From the NCBI GenBank assembly GCA_023715185.1, contig JAMCAN010000001.1, positions 620,001 through 684,000 of the forward strand: DNA of 64,000 bases. The letters run 5' to 3'. Below the pieces are notes generated by a model. The model saw only the letters and a program-made list of their open reading frames with translations. It was not told the origin of the DNA and did not search any database. Below are positions 35,586 to 47,189 of this stretch, in pieces. The first letter of the stretch is position 1; each line of letters begins with the position of its first letter. The DNA comes from Planococcus sp. MER TA 32b (GTDB lineage: Bacteria; Bacillota; Bacilli; Bacillales_A; Planococcaceae). Both the position numbers and the translations under genes were made by a program.

Positions 35586-37745
35586 ATGAAATCAATCGTA
35601 ATAGCAGAAAAGCCATCGGTGGCACGCGACATTGCACGGGTGCTCGGATGCAATCAGAAAGGCAACGGGTTCCTGGAAGGAAAGCAGTATATTGTGACGT
35701 GGGCGCTGGGCCATCTGGTGACGCACGCGCAGCCCGAGCAGTATGACAACGACTTCAAGGAATGGAAGATGGAAAATCTGCCGATCATTCCGAAGCCGTT
35801 CAAGCTCGTGCCGATCAAACAATCAATGAAACAATATAACGCAGTCAAAGCCCAGCTGAACCGCGGTGACGTCAAAGAAGTCATCATCGCGACGGATGCC
35901 GGGCGGGAAGGGGAACTGGTTGCGCGCTGGATCCTCGAGAAAGCCGGCAATAGAAAGTCGGTCAAACGTCTATGGATTTCGTCGGTTACGGACAAAGCCA
36001 TCAAAGACGGCTTCAATAATCTGAAAGACGGCAAAGCCTACGAGAACCTTTACCAGGCGGCAGTCGCAAGAGCAGAGGCTGACTGGGTCGTCGGCATCAA
36101 CGCCACTCGTGCGTTAACAGTAAAATACAACGCGCAATTATCAACAGGACGCGTGCAGACGCCGACACTTGCGATGATTGCGGAGCGTGAGCGGCAGATC
36201 CGCAATTTCCAGCCGAAGCCGTATTACGGCATGCAGGCGATTACGGACCAGGCCGCGTTCACGTGGACAGACGGCAATTCAACGCAGTCGTTTGATAAGG
36301 AGAAAATCGATCGTTTATTCGCGAAGCTCGACAATACGCTTGAAGGTAACGTGACGGATATCAAAATCACGCCGAAAAAACAGCCGGCGCCGCCTTTATT
36401 CGACTTGACCGAATTGCAGAAAGAAGCGTATAAACGCTACGACTGGTCGGCGAAAGAGACGCTGAACACGCTTCAGAACCTGTATGAGCGCTATAAAATC
36501 GTGACGTATCCGCGGACGGATTCGAAGCATCTGACGTCCGATATGAAAGATACATTGAAAGACCGCATCAAAGCCGTGCAGACTGGGCCATACCGATCTC
36601 TTGCGGCAACAGTTCTGAAATCGCCGGTAACAGCACAAAAAGGTGTCATCGATGATGCCAAAGTGTCGGATCACCACGCCATCATCCCGACAGAGGAGAA
36701 TCCGCCGCTGCACGAACTGTCGGCGAATGAGCATAAATTATACGATATGATCGTCAAGCGTTTCCTGGCGGTATTCTATCCGCAATATGAATACGACCAG
36801 ACGACGGTGAAACTGACTGCAGGCGGTGAAACGTTCCAGGCGAAAGGCAATACGGTAAGAAATGAAGGCTGGAAACGCATCTACCTGGATGACGATGAAG
36901 ACAAGGATACGACTTTGCCGAAATTTGAAAAAGGCCAGACGCTGAAAATCAAAGGCATCTCCTTAACTGAAGGCAAAACGAAACCGCCCGCTTTCTTCAA
37001 TGAAGGAACGCTGCTTGGCGCGATGGAAAACCCGGCGCAGTTCATGGCGGGTGAATCGAAGGAATTGATCAAGACACTTGGCGAAACGGGCGGACTCGGT
37101 ACGGTAGCGACCCGCGCCGATGTCATCGATAAATTGTTCAATACGTTCCTCATCGAGAAAAAAGGCAAGGATTTAACAATTACATCTAAAGGCCGCCAGC
37201 TTCTCGAGCTGGTGCCGGAAGATCTGAAGTCACCGAAACTGACAGCTGACTGGGAACAGCAGCTGACGAAAATCGCCAAAGGCCAGATGAAGAAAGAAGC
37301 TTTCATGAAAGAAATGGTTTTATTCGCGGAAAAATCCGTTTCCGATATTAAAAAGAGCGACAAGAAATTCAAGCACGACAACGTCACCGGCAAAATGTGC
37401 CCGGATTGCGGCAAGCCGCTTCTTGAAGTCAACGGCAAACGCGGCAAGATGAATGTCTGTCAGGACCGCGAATGCGGCTACAAGAAACAAGTGGCGATGC
37501 TGACGAACGCGCGCTGCCCGAACTGCCATAAGAAACTGGAAATGCAGGGTGAAGGCGACGGCAAGATTTTCGTCTGCAAATGCGGACACCGCGAGAAATT
37601 GTCGGCGTTTGAAAAACGGAAGAAATCAGGCCAGTCGAAAGCGACGAAAAAAGACGTCAATAAATACTTGAAGCAGCAGGACGAGCCGCCGCAAAACACG
37701 GCGATGGCCGAAGCGCTGAAAAAATTATTGAACCAGAACGATTAG
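35586..37745 (+). CDS. topB: DNA topoisomerase III
   Basis: A 719-residue type IA topoisomerase. The Toprim domain opens with VIAEKPSVARDIARVLG and holds the acidic DAGREGE motif; the catalytic tyrosine is Y308 in VTYPRTDSKHL. The C-terminus carries zinc-ribbon-like cysteines (CPDCGKPL...CQDRECG and CPNCHKK...CKCG). It relaxes and decatenates single-stranded-containing DNA during replication and recombination. The ATG at 35586 follows GAGGGTGA; an ATG at 35571 is upstream of that site. Confidence 0.93.
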   Translation: MKSIVIAEKPSVARDIARVLGCNQKGNGFLEGKQYIVTWALGHLVTHAQPEQYDNDFKEWKMENLPIIPKPFKLVPIKQSMKQYNAVKAQLNRGDVKEVIIATDAGREGELVARWILEKAGNRKSVKRLWISSVTDKAIKDGFNNLKDGKAYENLYQAAVARAEADWVVGINATRALTVKYNAQLSTGRVQTPTLAMIAERERQIRNFQPKPYYGMQAITDQAAFTWTDGNSTQSFDKEKIDRLFAKLDNTLEGNVTDIKITPKKQPAPPLFDLTELQKEAYKRYDWSAKETLNTLQNLYERYKIVTYPRTDSKHLTSDMKDTLKDRIKAVQTGPYRSLAATVLKSPVTAQKGVIDDAKVSDHHAIIPTEENPPLHELSANEHKLYDMIVKRFLAVFYPQYEYDQTTVKLTAGGETFQAKGNTVRNEGWKRIYLDDDEDKDTTLPKFEKGQTLKIKGISLTEGKTKPPAFFNEGTLLGAMENPAQFMAGESKELIKTLGETGGLGTVATRADVIDKLFNTFLIEKKGKDLTITSKGRQLLELVPEDLKSPKLTADWEQQLTKIAKGQMKKEAFMKEMVLFAEKSVSDIKKSDKKFKHDNVTGKMCPDCGKPLLEVNGKRGKMNVCQDRECGYKKQVAMLTNARCPNCHKKLEMQGEGDGKIFVCKCGHREKLSAFEKRKKSGQSKATKKDVNKYLKQQDEPPQNTAMAEALKKLLNQND

Positions 37746-37809
37746 AAATATTTTGAAAATGGTGGTAAGCTGATTTTATGATTACAGTTACCAGATAAGG
37801 AGCGCCGCC

Positions 37810-38301
37810 ATGGGAAAAAAGATTGCAAAAACCAATGCCGCAAGAATCCTTGATAAAGAAAATATCCCTTACGACATCATCCATTATGAAATTGAAGATG
37901 GTTTGGTGGATGGTGTATCCGTCGCTGCCAAAATCGGCCATCCGGAAGAAATGGTTTATAAAACGCTCGTAGCTGTGGGATCATCCAAGCAGCATTATGT
38001 GTTTGTGATTCCGGTAGCCGATGAACTGAATTTAAAGGCAGCCGCAAAAGCGGCAGGTGAAAAGAAAATTGAAATGGCGCCGGTTAAAGACATCCAGGCC
38101 CTGACCGGTTATGTGCGGGGCGGCTGTTCGCCGGTCGGCATGAAAAAACCGTTTCCCACTTTTATTGCCCAGCAGGCGGAGGAGCAGAAAGAGATCATCG
38201 TATCCGCCGGGAAAATCGGCATGCAGATTAAGATTGATCCCGCTAAATTGCTGGAAGTCACTGATGGACGGTACACAGAACTGACAGCGAAAGACGATTG
38301 A
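37810..38301 (+). CDS. ybaK: Cys-tRNA(Pro) deacylase, YbaK/EbsC family
   Basis: A 163-residue single-domain editing protein. The YbaK pattern is clear: KTLVAVGSSKQHYVFVIPVA, then KKIEMAPVKDIQALTGYVRGGCSPVGMKK, and IIVSAGKIGMQIKIDP. It removes cysteine misacylated onto tRNA(Pro) by prolyl-tRNA synthetase. The catalytic Lys in VYKTL is kept. It is short, complete and followed by a terminator. Confidence 0.88.
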   Translation: MGKKIAKTNAARILDKENIPYDIIHYEIEDGLVDGVSVAAKIGHPEEMVYKTLVAVGSSKQHYVFVIPVADELNLKAAAKAAGEKKIEMAPVKDIQALTGYVRGGCSPVGMKKPFPTFIAQQAEEQKEIIVSAGKIGMQIKIDPAKLLEVTDGRYTELTAKDD

Positions 38302-38310
38302 TCCGGATTT

Positions 38311-38339
38311 CCACCCATTCATCAAATGGGTGGATTTTT
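38311..38339 (+). terminator. Intrinsic terminator
   Basis: CCACCCATT-CATCA-AATGGGTGG followed by ATTTTT. Confidence 0.85.
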
Positions 38340-38385
38340 CTTAAGCCGGAAGGAATGATGAACAATCAGCGAAAGAAGGGGCTTA

Positions 38386-39027
38386 ATGATGAGAACGTTG
38401 TTTTACCGCTGGCTGTTCTTTCTCAGCGGATTAATAATACTGGCACTCGGATTCACGATGATCATCAAGGCCAATAAATTAGGCATCGGGCCATGGGATG
38501 TGCTGCATGTCGGCCTGTTCATGAATTTCGGGCTGACAATCGGCACCTGGTCGATTCTCGTGGCATTTATATTAATCATCATCTCCACCATCTCACAGCG
38601 GAGGCTGCCGCAGGTCGGCACATTCCTTAACATGATTCTGATTGGCGTATTCATCGATATCTATTATTTCATTATCCCCGATATTCCTTCGATTACAGGA
38701 CAGGTCTTAATACTGATTGGCGGCATCATCGTTTCGGGTTTTGGCGTCGGCATCTATGTAGCGCCGAAAATCGGAGCGGGACCGAGAGACAGCCTGATGC
38801 TCATGCTGATGCAAAAAACAGGGCTAAGCGTCACAGTGGTGCGCGCGGGAATTGAAATCACGGCTGCATTGATTGGCTGGGCGCTTGGCGGTCCAGTGGG
38901 TATCGGCACGATTGCCGTAGCTCTTTTGACCGGCAGAATCGTCCAGTTCACCTTGCCGCAAGCCGAAGCTTTATTGAAAAGAATCATCGAAAAGAAAGAT
39001 GAACTGCCGCCGGTTTTGAAAGTTTGA
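38386..39027 (+). CDS. YczE/YyaS/YitT-family integral membrane protein
   Basis: A 213-residue protein with five or six membrane helices. Markers are LGIGPWDVLHVGL in the first half and its echo IGAGPRDSLMLML in the second, indicating an internal duplication. In B. subtilis, YczE affects lipopeptide production, but no general function of the family is known. Translation may start at the ATG at 38386 or the adjacent one at 38389, both after AAGGGG. Confidence 0.78.
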   Translation: MMRTLFYRWLFFLSGLIILALGFTMIIKANKLGIGPWDVLHVGLFMNFGLTIGTWSILVAFILIIISTISQRRLPQVGTFLNMILIGVFIDIYYFIIPDIPSITGQVLILIGGIIVSGFGVGIYVAPKIGAGPRDSLMLMLMQKTGLSVTVVRAGIEITAALIGWALGGPVGIGTIAVALLTGRIVQFTLPQAEALLKRIIEKKDELPPVLKV

Positions 39028-39109
39028 AACCGGCGCTTCTTTATGTTATAAATAAAGCCGAGTAAAACTATTGGTTTTATTAGCAATGAAACCTAAAAGG
39101 AGCAAATTA

Positions 39110-39745
39110 ATGGGACGCGAGTTCGTAACGATATTTGATGAATGGGTTCATACTTATGATGAATCAGTCAGCGGCAAAGATGCGGAATACAGAGATGTGT
39201 TCTTTAAATATGAAGATATACTGCAGGCTGTTGCCAATGCGGCAATAAGCCCGGTGATTGAATTCGGTGTAGGAACAGGCAACCTGACTGAAAAATTGCT
39301 TGCCAAGGGATATGAAGTCGCCGGCATCGAGCCGAACGCGGCAATGCGCGAAGTGACAAATGAGAAATTGAAGGATGCGGCAATCATAGATGGAGACTTC
39401 CTGGAATTCGATCTGCCGCTGCAGCCGAAATCGTTGGTCAGCTCCTATGCTTTCCACCATTTGACGGATGCGGAAAAAGCCGAGGCGTTCAATTTGTACG
39501 CGGAACTGCTGCCGACGGGCGGGAAAGTGGTATTCGCGGATACATTATTCCAGTCAAAAGAAGCGCAGCAAGAAGTGATTGACTTTGAAAAGTCACGCGG
39601 TCATGATAACCTTGTAGAAGATTTAAACCGTGAATATTACACGACTTTGCCTGTGATGAAAGAGCTGATTGAACAGGCGGGATTCACAGTAGAGTTCACC
39701 CAGCTGAACAATTATGTCTGGCTGATTGACGCCAGCAAAAAATAA
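39110..39745 (+). CDS. yrrT: SAM-dependent methyltransferase YrrT
   Basis: A 211-residue class I methyltransferase. The SAM-binding loop is VIEFGVGTGNLTEKLL, the acidic tip of strand 2 is in AGIEPNAAMREV, and SYAFHHLTDAEK follows. Length and neighbours (luxS, mccA, mccB) match B. subtilis YrrT, thought to use SAM and yield S-adenosylhomocysteine that feeds the operon. The ATG at 39110 has AAAGGAG 7 bases upstream; an ORF start at 39071 has none. Its acceptor substrate is unknown. Confidence 0.82.
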   Translation: MGREFVTIFDEWVHTYDESVSGKDAEYRDVFFKYEDILQAVANAAISPVIEFGVGTGNLTEKLLAKGYEVAGIEPNAAMREVTNEKLKDAAIIDGDFLEFDLPLQPKSLVSSYAFHHLTDAEKAEAFNLYAELLPTGGKVVFADTLFQSKEAQQEVIDFEKSRGHDNLVEDLNREYYTTLPVMKELIEQAGFTVEFTQLNNYVWLIDASKK

Positions 39746-39810
39746 TTATATTTAAAAACAACAAACAACTTGCATGCGAAAGCCGCTTCGGCGCTTTGGA
39801 CAAGGCTCCC

Positions 39811-39843
39811 GCAATAAGCCGAGAAAACCACTCGTCTTATTGC
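39811..39843 (+). repeat. Hairpin between yrrT and luxS
   Basis: GCAATAAG and CTTATTGC form the outer stem with GAG/CTC inside. It has no T-run, so it is not a simple terminator. It is one of several palindromes in this 328-bp gap. Confidence 0.5.
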
Positions 39844-39888
39844 TTCGCCCAGACCGGTGGCGCGCCGGCGCTGAGAGAAATCTCTAAA

Positions 39889-40019
39889 GATATGAAGCAA
39901 AACAGCGAAGACTCCCAGGCGACCAAGCGAAGTGCTGAGATCCACTCGGGCGAAGTGTAACGAGACCGAGTTAGCTTAGCGCAAGCAGCCAGGAAAGCGG
40001 AGCTGTTTTGCGGAATATC
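39889..40019. repeat. MITE-like palindromic element, copy A
   Basis: A 131-bp element bounded by imperfect 18-bp inverted ends: GATATGAAGCAAAACAGC and GCTGTTTTGCGGAATATC. Its body contains AAGTGCTGAGATCCACTCGG, shared almost exactly with copy B (48331-48491). It codes for nothing and sits inside the yrrT-luxS spacer. Its ends are clear; mobilisation is inferred from the dispersed copies. Confidence 0.75.
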
Positions 40020-40073
40020 GAATGCAAAAGCTTATTGATTCAAATCTAATCAGACCAAAAGGAGACGATCCCA

Positions 40074-40547
40074 TTGAAAAAAATGAACGTTGAAAGTTTT
40101 AACCTCGACCATACAAAAGTAGTCGCGCCATATGTACGTCTTGCAGGAGAAAAAACAGGGGCGAACGGAGATACGATCCGCAAATACGATATCCGTTTCA
40201 AACAGCCGAACAAAGAACACATGGAAATGCCTGGCCTTCATTCGTTGGAACATATGATGGCAGAACACAGCCGCAATCATTCAGACCATATCATCGACAT
40301 CGGGCCAATGGGCTGCCAAACAGGCTATTATCTTTCATTGATCAACCACGATGATTACGAAGATGTATTGCGCATCATCGAAAATACATTAAAAGATGTT
40401 ATTGAAGCAGATGAAGTTCCAGCCTGCAATGAAGTGCAATGCGGCTGGGCAGCAAGTCACAGCTTAGAAGGCGCGAAAGAACTGGCGCGTGAAATGCTGG
40501 CGAAAAAAGACGAGTGGCACCAGGTGTTCGCTGAAGAAACTGTCTGA
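40074..40547 (+). CDS. luxS: S-ribosylhomocysteine lyase (autoinducer-2 synthase)
   Basis: A 157-residue LuxS. Zinc ligands are H56 and H60 in HSLEH and C123 in QCGW, with catalytic C81 (GCQTGYY) and E59. It cleaves S-ribosylhomocysteine to homocysteine and DPD, the AI-2 precursor. The TTG start at 40074 has GGAG 9 bases upstream; the ATG at 40083 is too far. It is followed by mccA with an 11-bp gap, so homocysteine is produced next to the enzymes that use it. Confidence 0.95.
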   Translation: MKKMNVESFNLDHTKVVAPYVRLAGEKTGANGDTIRKYDIRFKQPNKEHMEMPGLHSLEHMMAEHSRNHSDHIIDIGPMGCQTGYYLSLINHDDYEDVLRIIENTLKDVIEADEVPACNEVQCGWAASHSLEGAKELAREMLAKKDEWHQVFAEETV

Positions 40548-40558
40548 GGAGAATGGCC

Positions 40559-42624
<2,066 letters not shown>

Positions 42625-42648
42625 TAAAAGATATGTGAAACAAAGTAG

Positions 42649-42674
42649 AATCCGCCTATATGGCGGATTTTTTA
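42649..42674 (+). terminator. Terminator of the yrrT-luxS-mccAB operon
   Basis: AATCCGCC-TATAT-GGCGGATT followed by TTTT. Confidence 0.87.
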
Positions 42675-42853
42675 ATTTATTCATAAAAAAGCAATTAGGT
42701 AATATATAGGCATTGGTGGAAAAAATGTCTATACTATATGCCTAATAGTTCGGGTTACGAAATAATCTATATACCCTATTCTTCTGAATTATCAGACGTG
42801 TTAAGATTTTCACAAGTAATAAAATTCTGATAAGTTTGGAAGGGGAAAAACGA

Positions 42854-45001
42854 ATGATCAAAAGCAAGTGGGTTTCAATATTATCAGCAAGTGCTCTAAC
42901 ATTATCACTGATGGCGCCGGCGGCCTTGGCGGCTCCAGCAGAAACGCTTCCATCACCATCAAATTGGAATGAAGCGCGGTACGGCGACAGAATCGATATA
43001 GACCAAAGCTTGAATGAGCTTTCAAATGACGCTGATTTCCAGAAAGAAGCGGAAGCTAAGATCAAAGCACAAGCTGGTGCTTTGGATGGCGAAACTGCTG
43101 GCGGCGGCGAAACTGCAGCTGATGGAGCATTTACAGAAGATCACGGAACAAAAATGTTCCTTGACCGCAATCTGGCATTCAAGGAATTCACACTTCGCAG
43201 CATTGGGGACAATGTTGAAATCTGGGTAGCAAACGATTTGGCATACGGACCGAACAATCCGAAACCCGCTGATGTCGTTACGCAGGAGCAAGTCGATAAA
43301 TTACGTGATGAGTTTGACAGCAATATCTATCCGGTAGCAACTGACTTCTTCGGGACACCGGATTCCTTGGATGGCACAAACTCTCCGCTGCCAGGAATGG
43401 TTGGCCTTCCCGAAGGGTATTATGAAGGTTCCGATAAAGTGATCATGCTTGTTGATAACGTGCAGGATGAAGGCTGGAACGATCCAACCTATCCATTCTT
43501 TGTTGCCGGTTTCTTCTGGCAGACGCTTGAAAACTATACAGACCGCAACATCATTACAATCGATACCAATTCATGGGAAACCCGCCTTGAGTCCACTTTC
43601 TTCGGAACAACGATCCATGAGCTTCAGCATTTGATCCAGGCTGATAACGATGGTGCTGAAGAAACTTGGCTGAACGAAGGGATGTCGACATTCTCTGAAT
43701 ATCTTGGAGGATACGGACACGGTGAAGGGTCGATCAACTTCTACCTGGATCATCCTGAAAACTCGCTTGTAAACTGGGATGAGCATGGCACAGCAGCAAC
43801 TGGTCCGGAAACAATCGCGGATTACGGACAAGTTTACTTGTTCACTCTTTATATGTATGACAAATTCGGCCAGGAGTTCATCCGTGAACTTGCAACTGAT
43901 GGCACGAGCCAAGGTATGGCAAGCGTAGACAAAGTACTTCAAAGTTACGGCACGAATAAAACATTCACTGAAGTCTACCAGAATTTCATGACAGCGTTGA
44001 CGCTGGATAATTCTGATGTAAGCAGCGACTATAATATCGACAGCATCGACCTGCGTGAACTGCCGGTTGGCGATGGCGTACGCGGCAAAACTGTAGACTT
44101 TGAAAGTGCAAAAACATTTGAAAAAGAAGGCGTTCCGGCTTGGGGCGGCGACTTTAAGGAATTCAACTTCGGAAAAGATGTACGCGGCCTTGAATTTGAC
44201 GGCGTAGATTTCCTTCCATTGCAATGGAGCACAGTTGCAGACCCTAAAGGTTCTGGTGAACAGGTTCTTCATGCGAACAATGGTGATGAAGCGGACCAGG
44301 CATTGATCTTCGGAGCAACTGTACCAGCGGCAAACCCGACACTGACGTTCGACCATTTCTATGACATCGAAGAACAATGGGATTTCGGCATGGTGCAGGT
44401 TTCAACCGACAACGGCGAAACGTGGACTTCACTTGAAAATGAAAACACGCGAAGTGATGTAGTTGAAGAAGGCTACCCGACAATCAAAGAGAACGTACCA
44501 GGATTCACAGGAACAAATGGCGACTGGGCTACAGAAACGTTTGACCTTTCAGCTTATGCTGGACAGGATGTACTGGTTTCATTCCGCAACTTGACGGACT
44601 GGGGCTCAAATAATCCAGGCTGGTTTGTGAAAGATGTACAGCTTGGCGATTTCTTAAATGACGGATCTTCGACAGAAGCATTCCAGTCACTTGGCCAATT
44701 GAAAGGTAAATATGTCGATTTCACAACGACATTCATCCAAACGAAGAAAAACGGCAAGCAGCGCGTATTCCACGTGGATCCGTTCAATGTAACCGATGAA
44801 GATGCATTGGATCTTAAACAAGTGCTTCGTGAAGGCAATGTGAAGATGATCACTTCTTACGCGGCTGAAGAAGGCCAAAAAGAAGCGAAAGAGTTCACTT
44901 ATGAAGTTCAGTACAAAGTGGACAACCCGAACAAAGGCAAAGGCAATAATAACGGCAAAGGCAATAAAGGAAACAATGGAAAAGGGAATAACAAGAACTG
45001 A
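42854..45001 (+). CDS. Secreted M6-like (immune inhibitor A-type) metalloprotease
   Basis: A 715-residue exported zinc protease. A signal peptide (about 1-28, ending ALAAP) is followed by a propeptide-like region, the zinc motif HELQH at residues 255-259 and ETWLNEGMSTFSEYL, whose Glu is the probable third ligand. A beta-sandwich region (about 430-600) with WFVKDVQLGDF resembles the immune-inhibitor-A C-terminal domain. The tail is a low-complexity Lys/Gly/Asn run. The ATG at 42854 has GAAGGGG upstream; a TTG at 42836 does not. It is monocistronic. Confidence 0.83.
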   Translation: MIKSKWVSILSASALTLSLMAPAALAAPAETLPSPSNWNEARYGDRIDIDQSLNELSNDADFQKEAEAKIKAQAGALDGETAGGGETAADGAFTEDHGTKMFLDRNLAFKEFTLRSIGDNVEIWVANDLAYGPNNPKPADVVTQEQVDKLRDEFDSNIYPVATDFFGTPDSLDGTNSPLPGMVGLPEGYYEGSDKVIMLVDNVQDEGWNDPTYPFFVAGFFWQTLENYTDRNIITIDTNSWETRLESTFFGTTIHELQHLIQADNDGAEETWLNEGMSTFSEYLGGYGHGEGSINFYLDHPENSLVNWDEHGTAATGPETIADYGQVYLFTLYMYDKFGQEFIRELATDGTSQGMASVDKVLQSYGTNKTFTEVYQNFMTALTLDNSDVSSDYNIDSIDLRELPVGDGVRGKTVDFESAKTFEKEGVPAWGGDFKEFNFGKDVRGLEFDGVDFLPLQWSTVADPKGSGEQVLHANNGDEADQALIFGATVPAANPTLTFDHFYDIEEQWDFGMVQVSTDNGETWTSLENENTRSDVVEEGYPTIKENVPGFTGTNGDWATETFDLSAYAGQDVLVSFRNLTDWGSNNPGWFVKDVQLGDFLNDGSSTEAFQSLGQLKGKYVDFTTTFIQTKKNGKQRVFHVDPFNVTDEDALDLKQVLREGNVKMITSYAAEEGQKEAKEFTYEVQYKVDNPNKGKGNNNGKGNKGNNGKGNNKN

Positions 45002-45004
45002 TTT

Positions 45005-45035
45005 AAAAGCGGACTGCGGTCCGCTTTTTCTTTTG
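45005..45035 (+). terminator. Intrinsic terminator of the protease gene
   Basis: AAAAGCGGA-CTGCGG-TCCGCTTTT followed by TCTTTT. Confidence 0.86.
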
Positions 45036-45095
45036 GGTAAAATTGCGTTATGATAAGAAGGTAGAAGAATTCAGGTATATGAAAGGAAGATTAAC

Positions 45096-46286
45096 TTGTC
45101 GAAAAAACTGGATGCTTTCCTTAACGAGAATCTTAACGAACTTAAAGAGCAAGGCTTATATAATGAAATCGACCCGGTTGAAGGACCGAACGGACCAATT
45201 ATCCAGGTTCGAGGGAAAGACCTTATCAACTTGTCATCAAACAATTATCTGGGCTTGGCTACAAACGACGAACTGAAAAAGATCGCCAAAGAAGCAATCG
45301 ATAAATACGGCGTTGGAGCCGGAGCGGTCCGCTCAATCAACGGCACATTGGACCTTCACGTGAAACTGGAGGAAAAACTGGCTGAGTTTAAAGGGACAGA
45401 AGCAGCGATTTCCTATCAATCAGGATTCAACTGCAACATGGCTGCAATTTCCGCTGTCATGGATAAAAATGATGCGATTCTGTCGGATCAGCTGAACCAT
45501 GCCTCGATCATTGATGGATGCCGCTTGTCGAAAGCGAAAATCATTGCCTACAAACACTCGGATATGGAAGACCTTCGCGCTAAAGCGAAAGAAGCGACTG
45601 AATCCGGCCAATACAATAAAGTAATGGTTATCACAGACGGTGTCTTCTCGATGGATGGAGATATCGCGAAACTTCCGGAAATCGTGGAAATTGCAAAAGA
45701 ATTCGACTTGATCACGTATGTAGATGATGCGCACGGTTCAGGCGTTACCGGCAAAGGCAAAGGAACTGTGAAGCATTTCGGCCTCGAAAAAGAAGTCGAC
45801 ATGCAAATGGGGACTCTATCGAAAGCTGTCGGAGTTGTCGGCGGCTATGTGGCGGGCAAGCAAAACCTGATTGACTGGCTGAAAGTGCGTTCACGTCCAT
45901 TCCTGTTCTCCACAGCTGTTACTCCAGGGGACGTTGCCGCAATCACGGCGGCAATCCAGATGATCATCGATTCAACCGAGCTGCATGATAAGCTATGGGA
46001 GAACGGCGATTACCTGAAAAAAGGCTTGAAAGACCTCGGATTTGATATCGGAGAATCTGAAACACCGATCACACCTTGCATTATCGGCGAAGAAAAAACG
46101 ACACAGGAATTCTCGAAACGTCTATTCGAAGAAGGCGTTTACGCAAAATCCATCGTCTTCCCGACAGTTCCAAAAGGCACAGGACGCGTCCGCAATATGC
46201 CGACTGCTGCCCATACAAAAGAAATGCTTGATCAGGCAATCTCCATTTATGAAAAAGTTGGTAAAGAGCTTAACATCATTAAATAA
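45096..46286 (+). CDS. kbl: Glycine C-acetyltransferase (2-amino-3-ketobutyrate CoA ligase)
   Basis: A 396-residue alpha-oxoamine synthase. SSNNYLGL near the start, [10 protein letters not shown] and the PLP Lys K243 in [14 protein letters not shown] are diagnostic. It splits 2-amino-3-ketobutyrate with CoA into glycine and acetyl-CoA, the second step of threonine breakdown; the SDR threonine dehydrogenase at 47190 supplies the substrate. The TTG start follows AAAGGAAG. The two pathway genes are separate units with an opposing gene between them. Confidence 0.9.
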   Translation: MSKKLDAFLNENLNELKEQGLYNEIDPVEGPNGPIIQVRGKDLINLSSNNYLGLATNDELKKIAKEAIDKYGVGAGAVRSINGTLDLHVKLEEKLAEFKGTEAAISYQSGFNCNMAAISAVMDKNDAILSDQLNHASIIDGCRLSKAKIIAYKHSDMEDLRAKAKEATESGQYNKVMVITDGVFSMDGDIAKLPEIVEIAKEFDLITYVDDAHGSGVTGKGKGTVKHFGLEKEVDMQMGTLSKAVGVVGGYVAGKQNLIDWLKVRSRPFLFSTAVTPGDVAAITAAIQMIIDSTELHDKLWENGDYLKKGLKDLGFDIGESETPITPCIIGEEKTTQEFSKRLFEEGVYAKSIVFPTVPKGTGRVRNMPTAAHTKEMLDQAISIYEKVGKELNIIK

Positions 46287-46290
46287 TAGA

Positions 46291-46328
46291 AATCGCCCCG
46301 CCGGAATTTCCGGTGGGGCGATTTTTTA
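46291..46328. terminator. Bidirectional intrinsic terminator
   Basis: AATCGCCCCGCCGGA pairs with TCCGGTGGGGCGATT, followed by TTTT, between kbl and the convergent membrane-protein gene. Confidence 0.88.
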
Positions 46329-46955
46329 TGGTAACGGCTTCATCCGTTTAAAGCTCTTTTCCAATGTGTATTTTTGGATGCCGCGTGCTGCCTTCACACT
46401 TTTCTCTGCATATTCCCGAAAATTGGTGTCATTGTTTTCAAAAGCAATGAGCGCATCAATCGAATGGTTCATCCAAGGCTCTTTTATCCGGCTGTTAAGC
46501 TCTGCTGCACGCTGGAATTCTCCGGAAGATGCCGCGATGTGGGCGAGGTAATAGCTGCGCATCGGTTCACGGTCAATTCCTTCCGCATGCTGTGCGGCAA
46601 TGCCGGGCTGTCCCCGGTATATGGCCAGCATCGTCCGGTAGATCGATTGCATCGCCGGCTGTTTATGAGTCATCAGAATCCGTTCGATGGATCGTTCAAC
46701 ATCCTGTTCATTTCCATGTCCAAGTGCGTATGGGAAAGCGAAAATGGCTTTATGCCGGTTCCGGTGGATGTAACGTTCGATTTGCCGCAGTGAATTGGAG
46801 AAATACGCAACATACATTCCCGGCAGTACCATTACTGTAAGGTAGAAAATGATAACGATGGCAAATACGAGCCAGCGCGGGGTATCGATGGACAATAAAA
46901 ATCCAGTGACGCCCATTCCAATAAGAAAGAGCATTATCAATCGCAGGGATATCAT
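46326..46955 (-). CDS. Membrane protein with TPR-like cytoplasmic domain, function unknown
   Basis: A 209-residue protein I do not recognise. Two hydrophobic helices (about 4-22 and 28-52) are followed by a helical soluble domain (about 55-209) with alanine-rich, TPR-like pairs such as AMQSIYRTMLAIYRGQPGIA and YYLAHIAASSGEFQRAAEL. GGAGGTGG precedes the ATG. It sits alone between the two threonine-degradation genes, on the opposite strand, and need not be related to them. Confidence 0.6.
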   Translation of the reverse strand: MISLRLIMLFLIGMGVTGFLLSIDTPRWLVFAIVIIFYLTVMVLPGMYVAYFSNSLRQIERYIHRNRHKAIFAFPYALGHGNEQDVERSIERILMTHKQPAMQSIYRTMLAIYRGQPGIAAQHAEGIDREPMRSYYLAHIAASSGEFQRAAELNSRIKEPWMNHSIDALIAFENNDTNFREYAEKSVKAARGIQKYTLEKSFKRMKPLP

Positions 46956-47067
46956 GGTCCACCTCCGCTGAAAATAAATACAATTGTTAAATCGAACTGC
47001 AACACTTGCCCAATAGGCTTTCTAACAGTATATCAAAAACATTTACCCCTGGGCATCCCTAAAGTCG

Positions 47068-47096
47068 TTGTGTTTTTTAAGCGAACAATTTATAAT
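47068..47096 (+). promoter_or_regulatory. Sigma-A-type promoter of the threonine dehydrogenase gene
   Basis: TTGTGT at 47068 and TATAAT at 47091 with a 17-bp spacer, leaving a leader of about 85 bases before the start codon. Confidence 0.6.
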
Positions 47097-47189
47097 GTCG
47101 GTATGGCAAACGCTGTTATATCAATGTTTGATTTAAAATAAATGTGTTTATGCAGAGGACAAATGTTTTATTCGAGAGGAGCTTATAAG

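Noticed and set aside
39746-40073. SAM or T-box riboswitch between yrrT and luxS
   Set aside because: The palindromes do not fit the conserved S-box or T-box elements and are better explained by a dispersed repeat.
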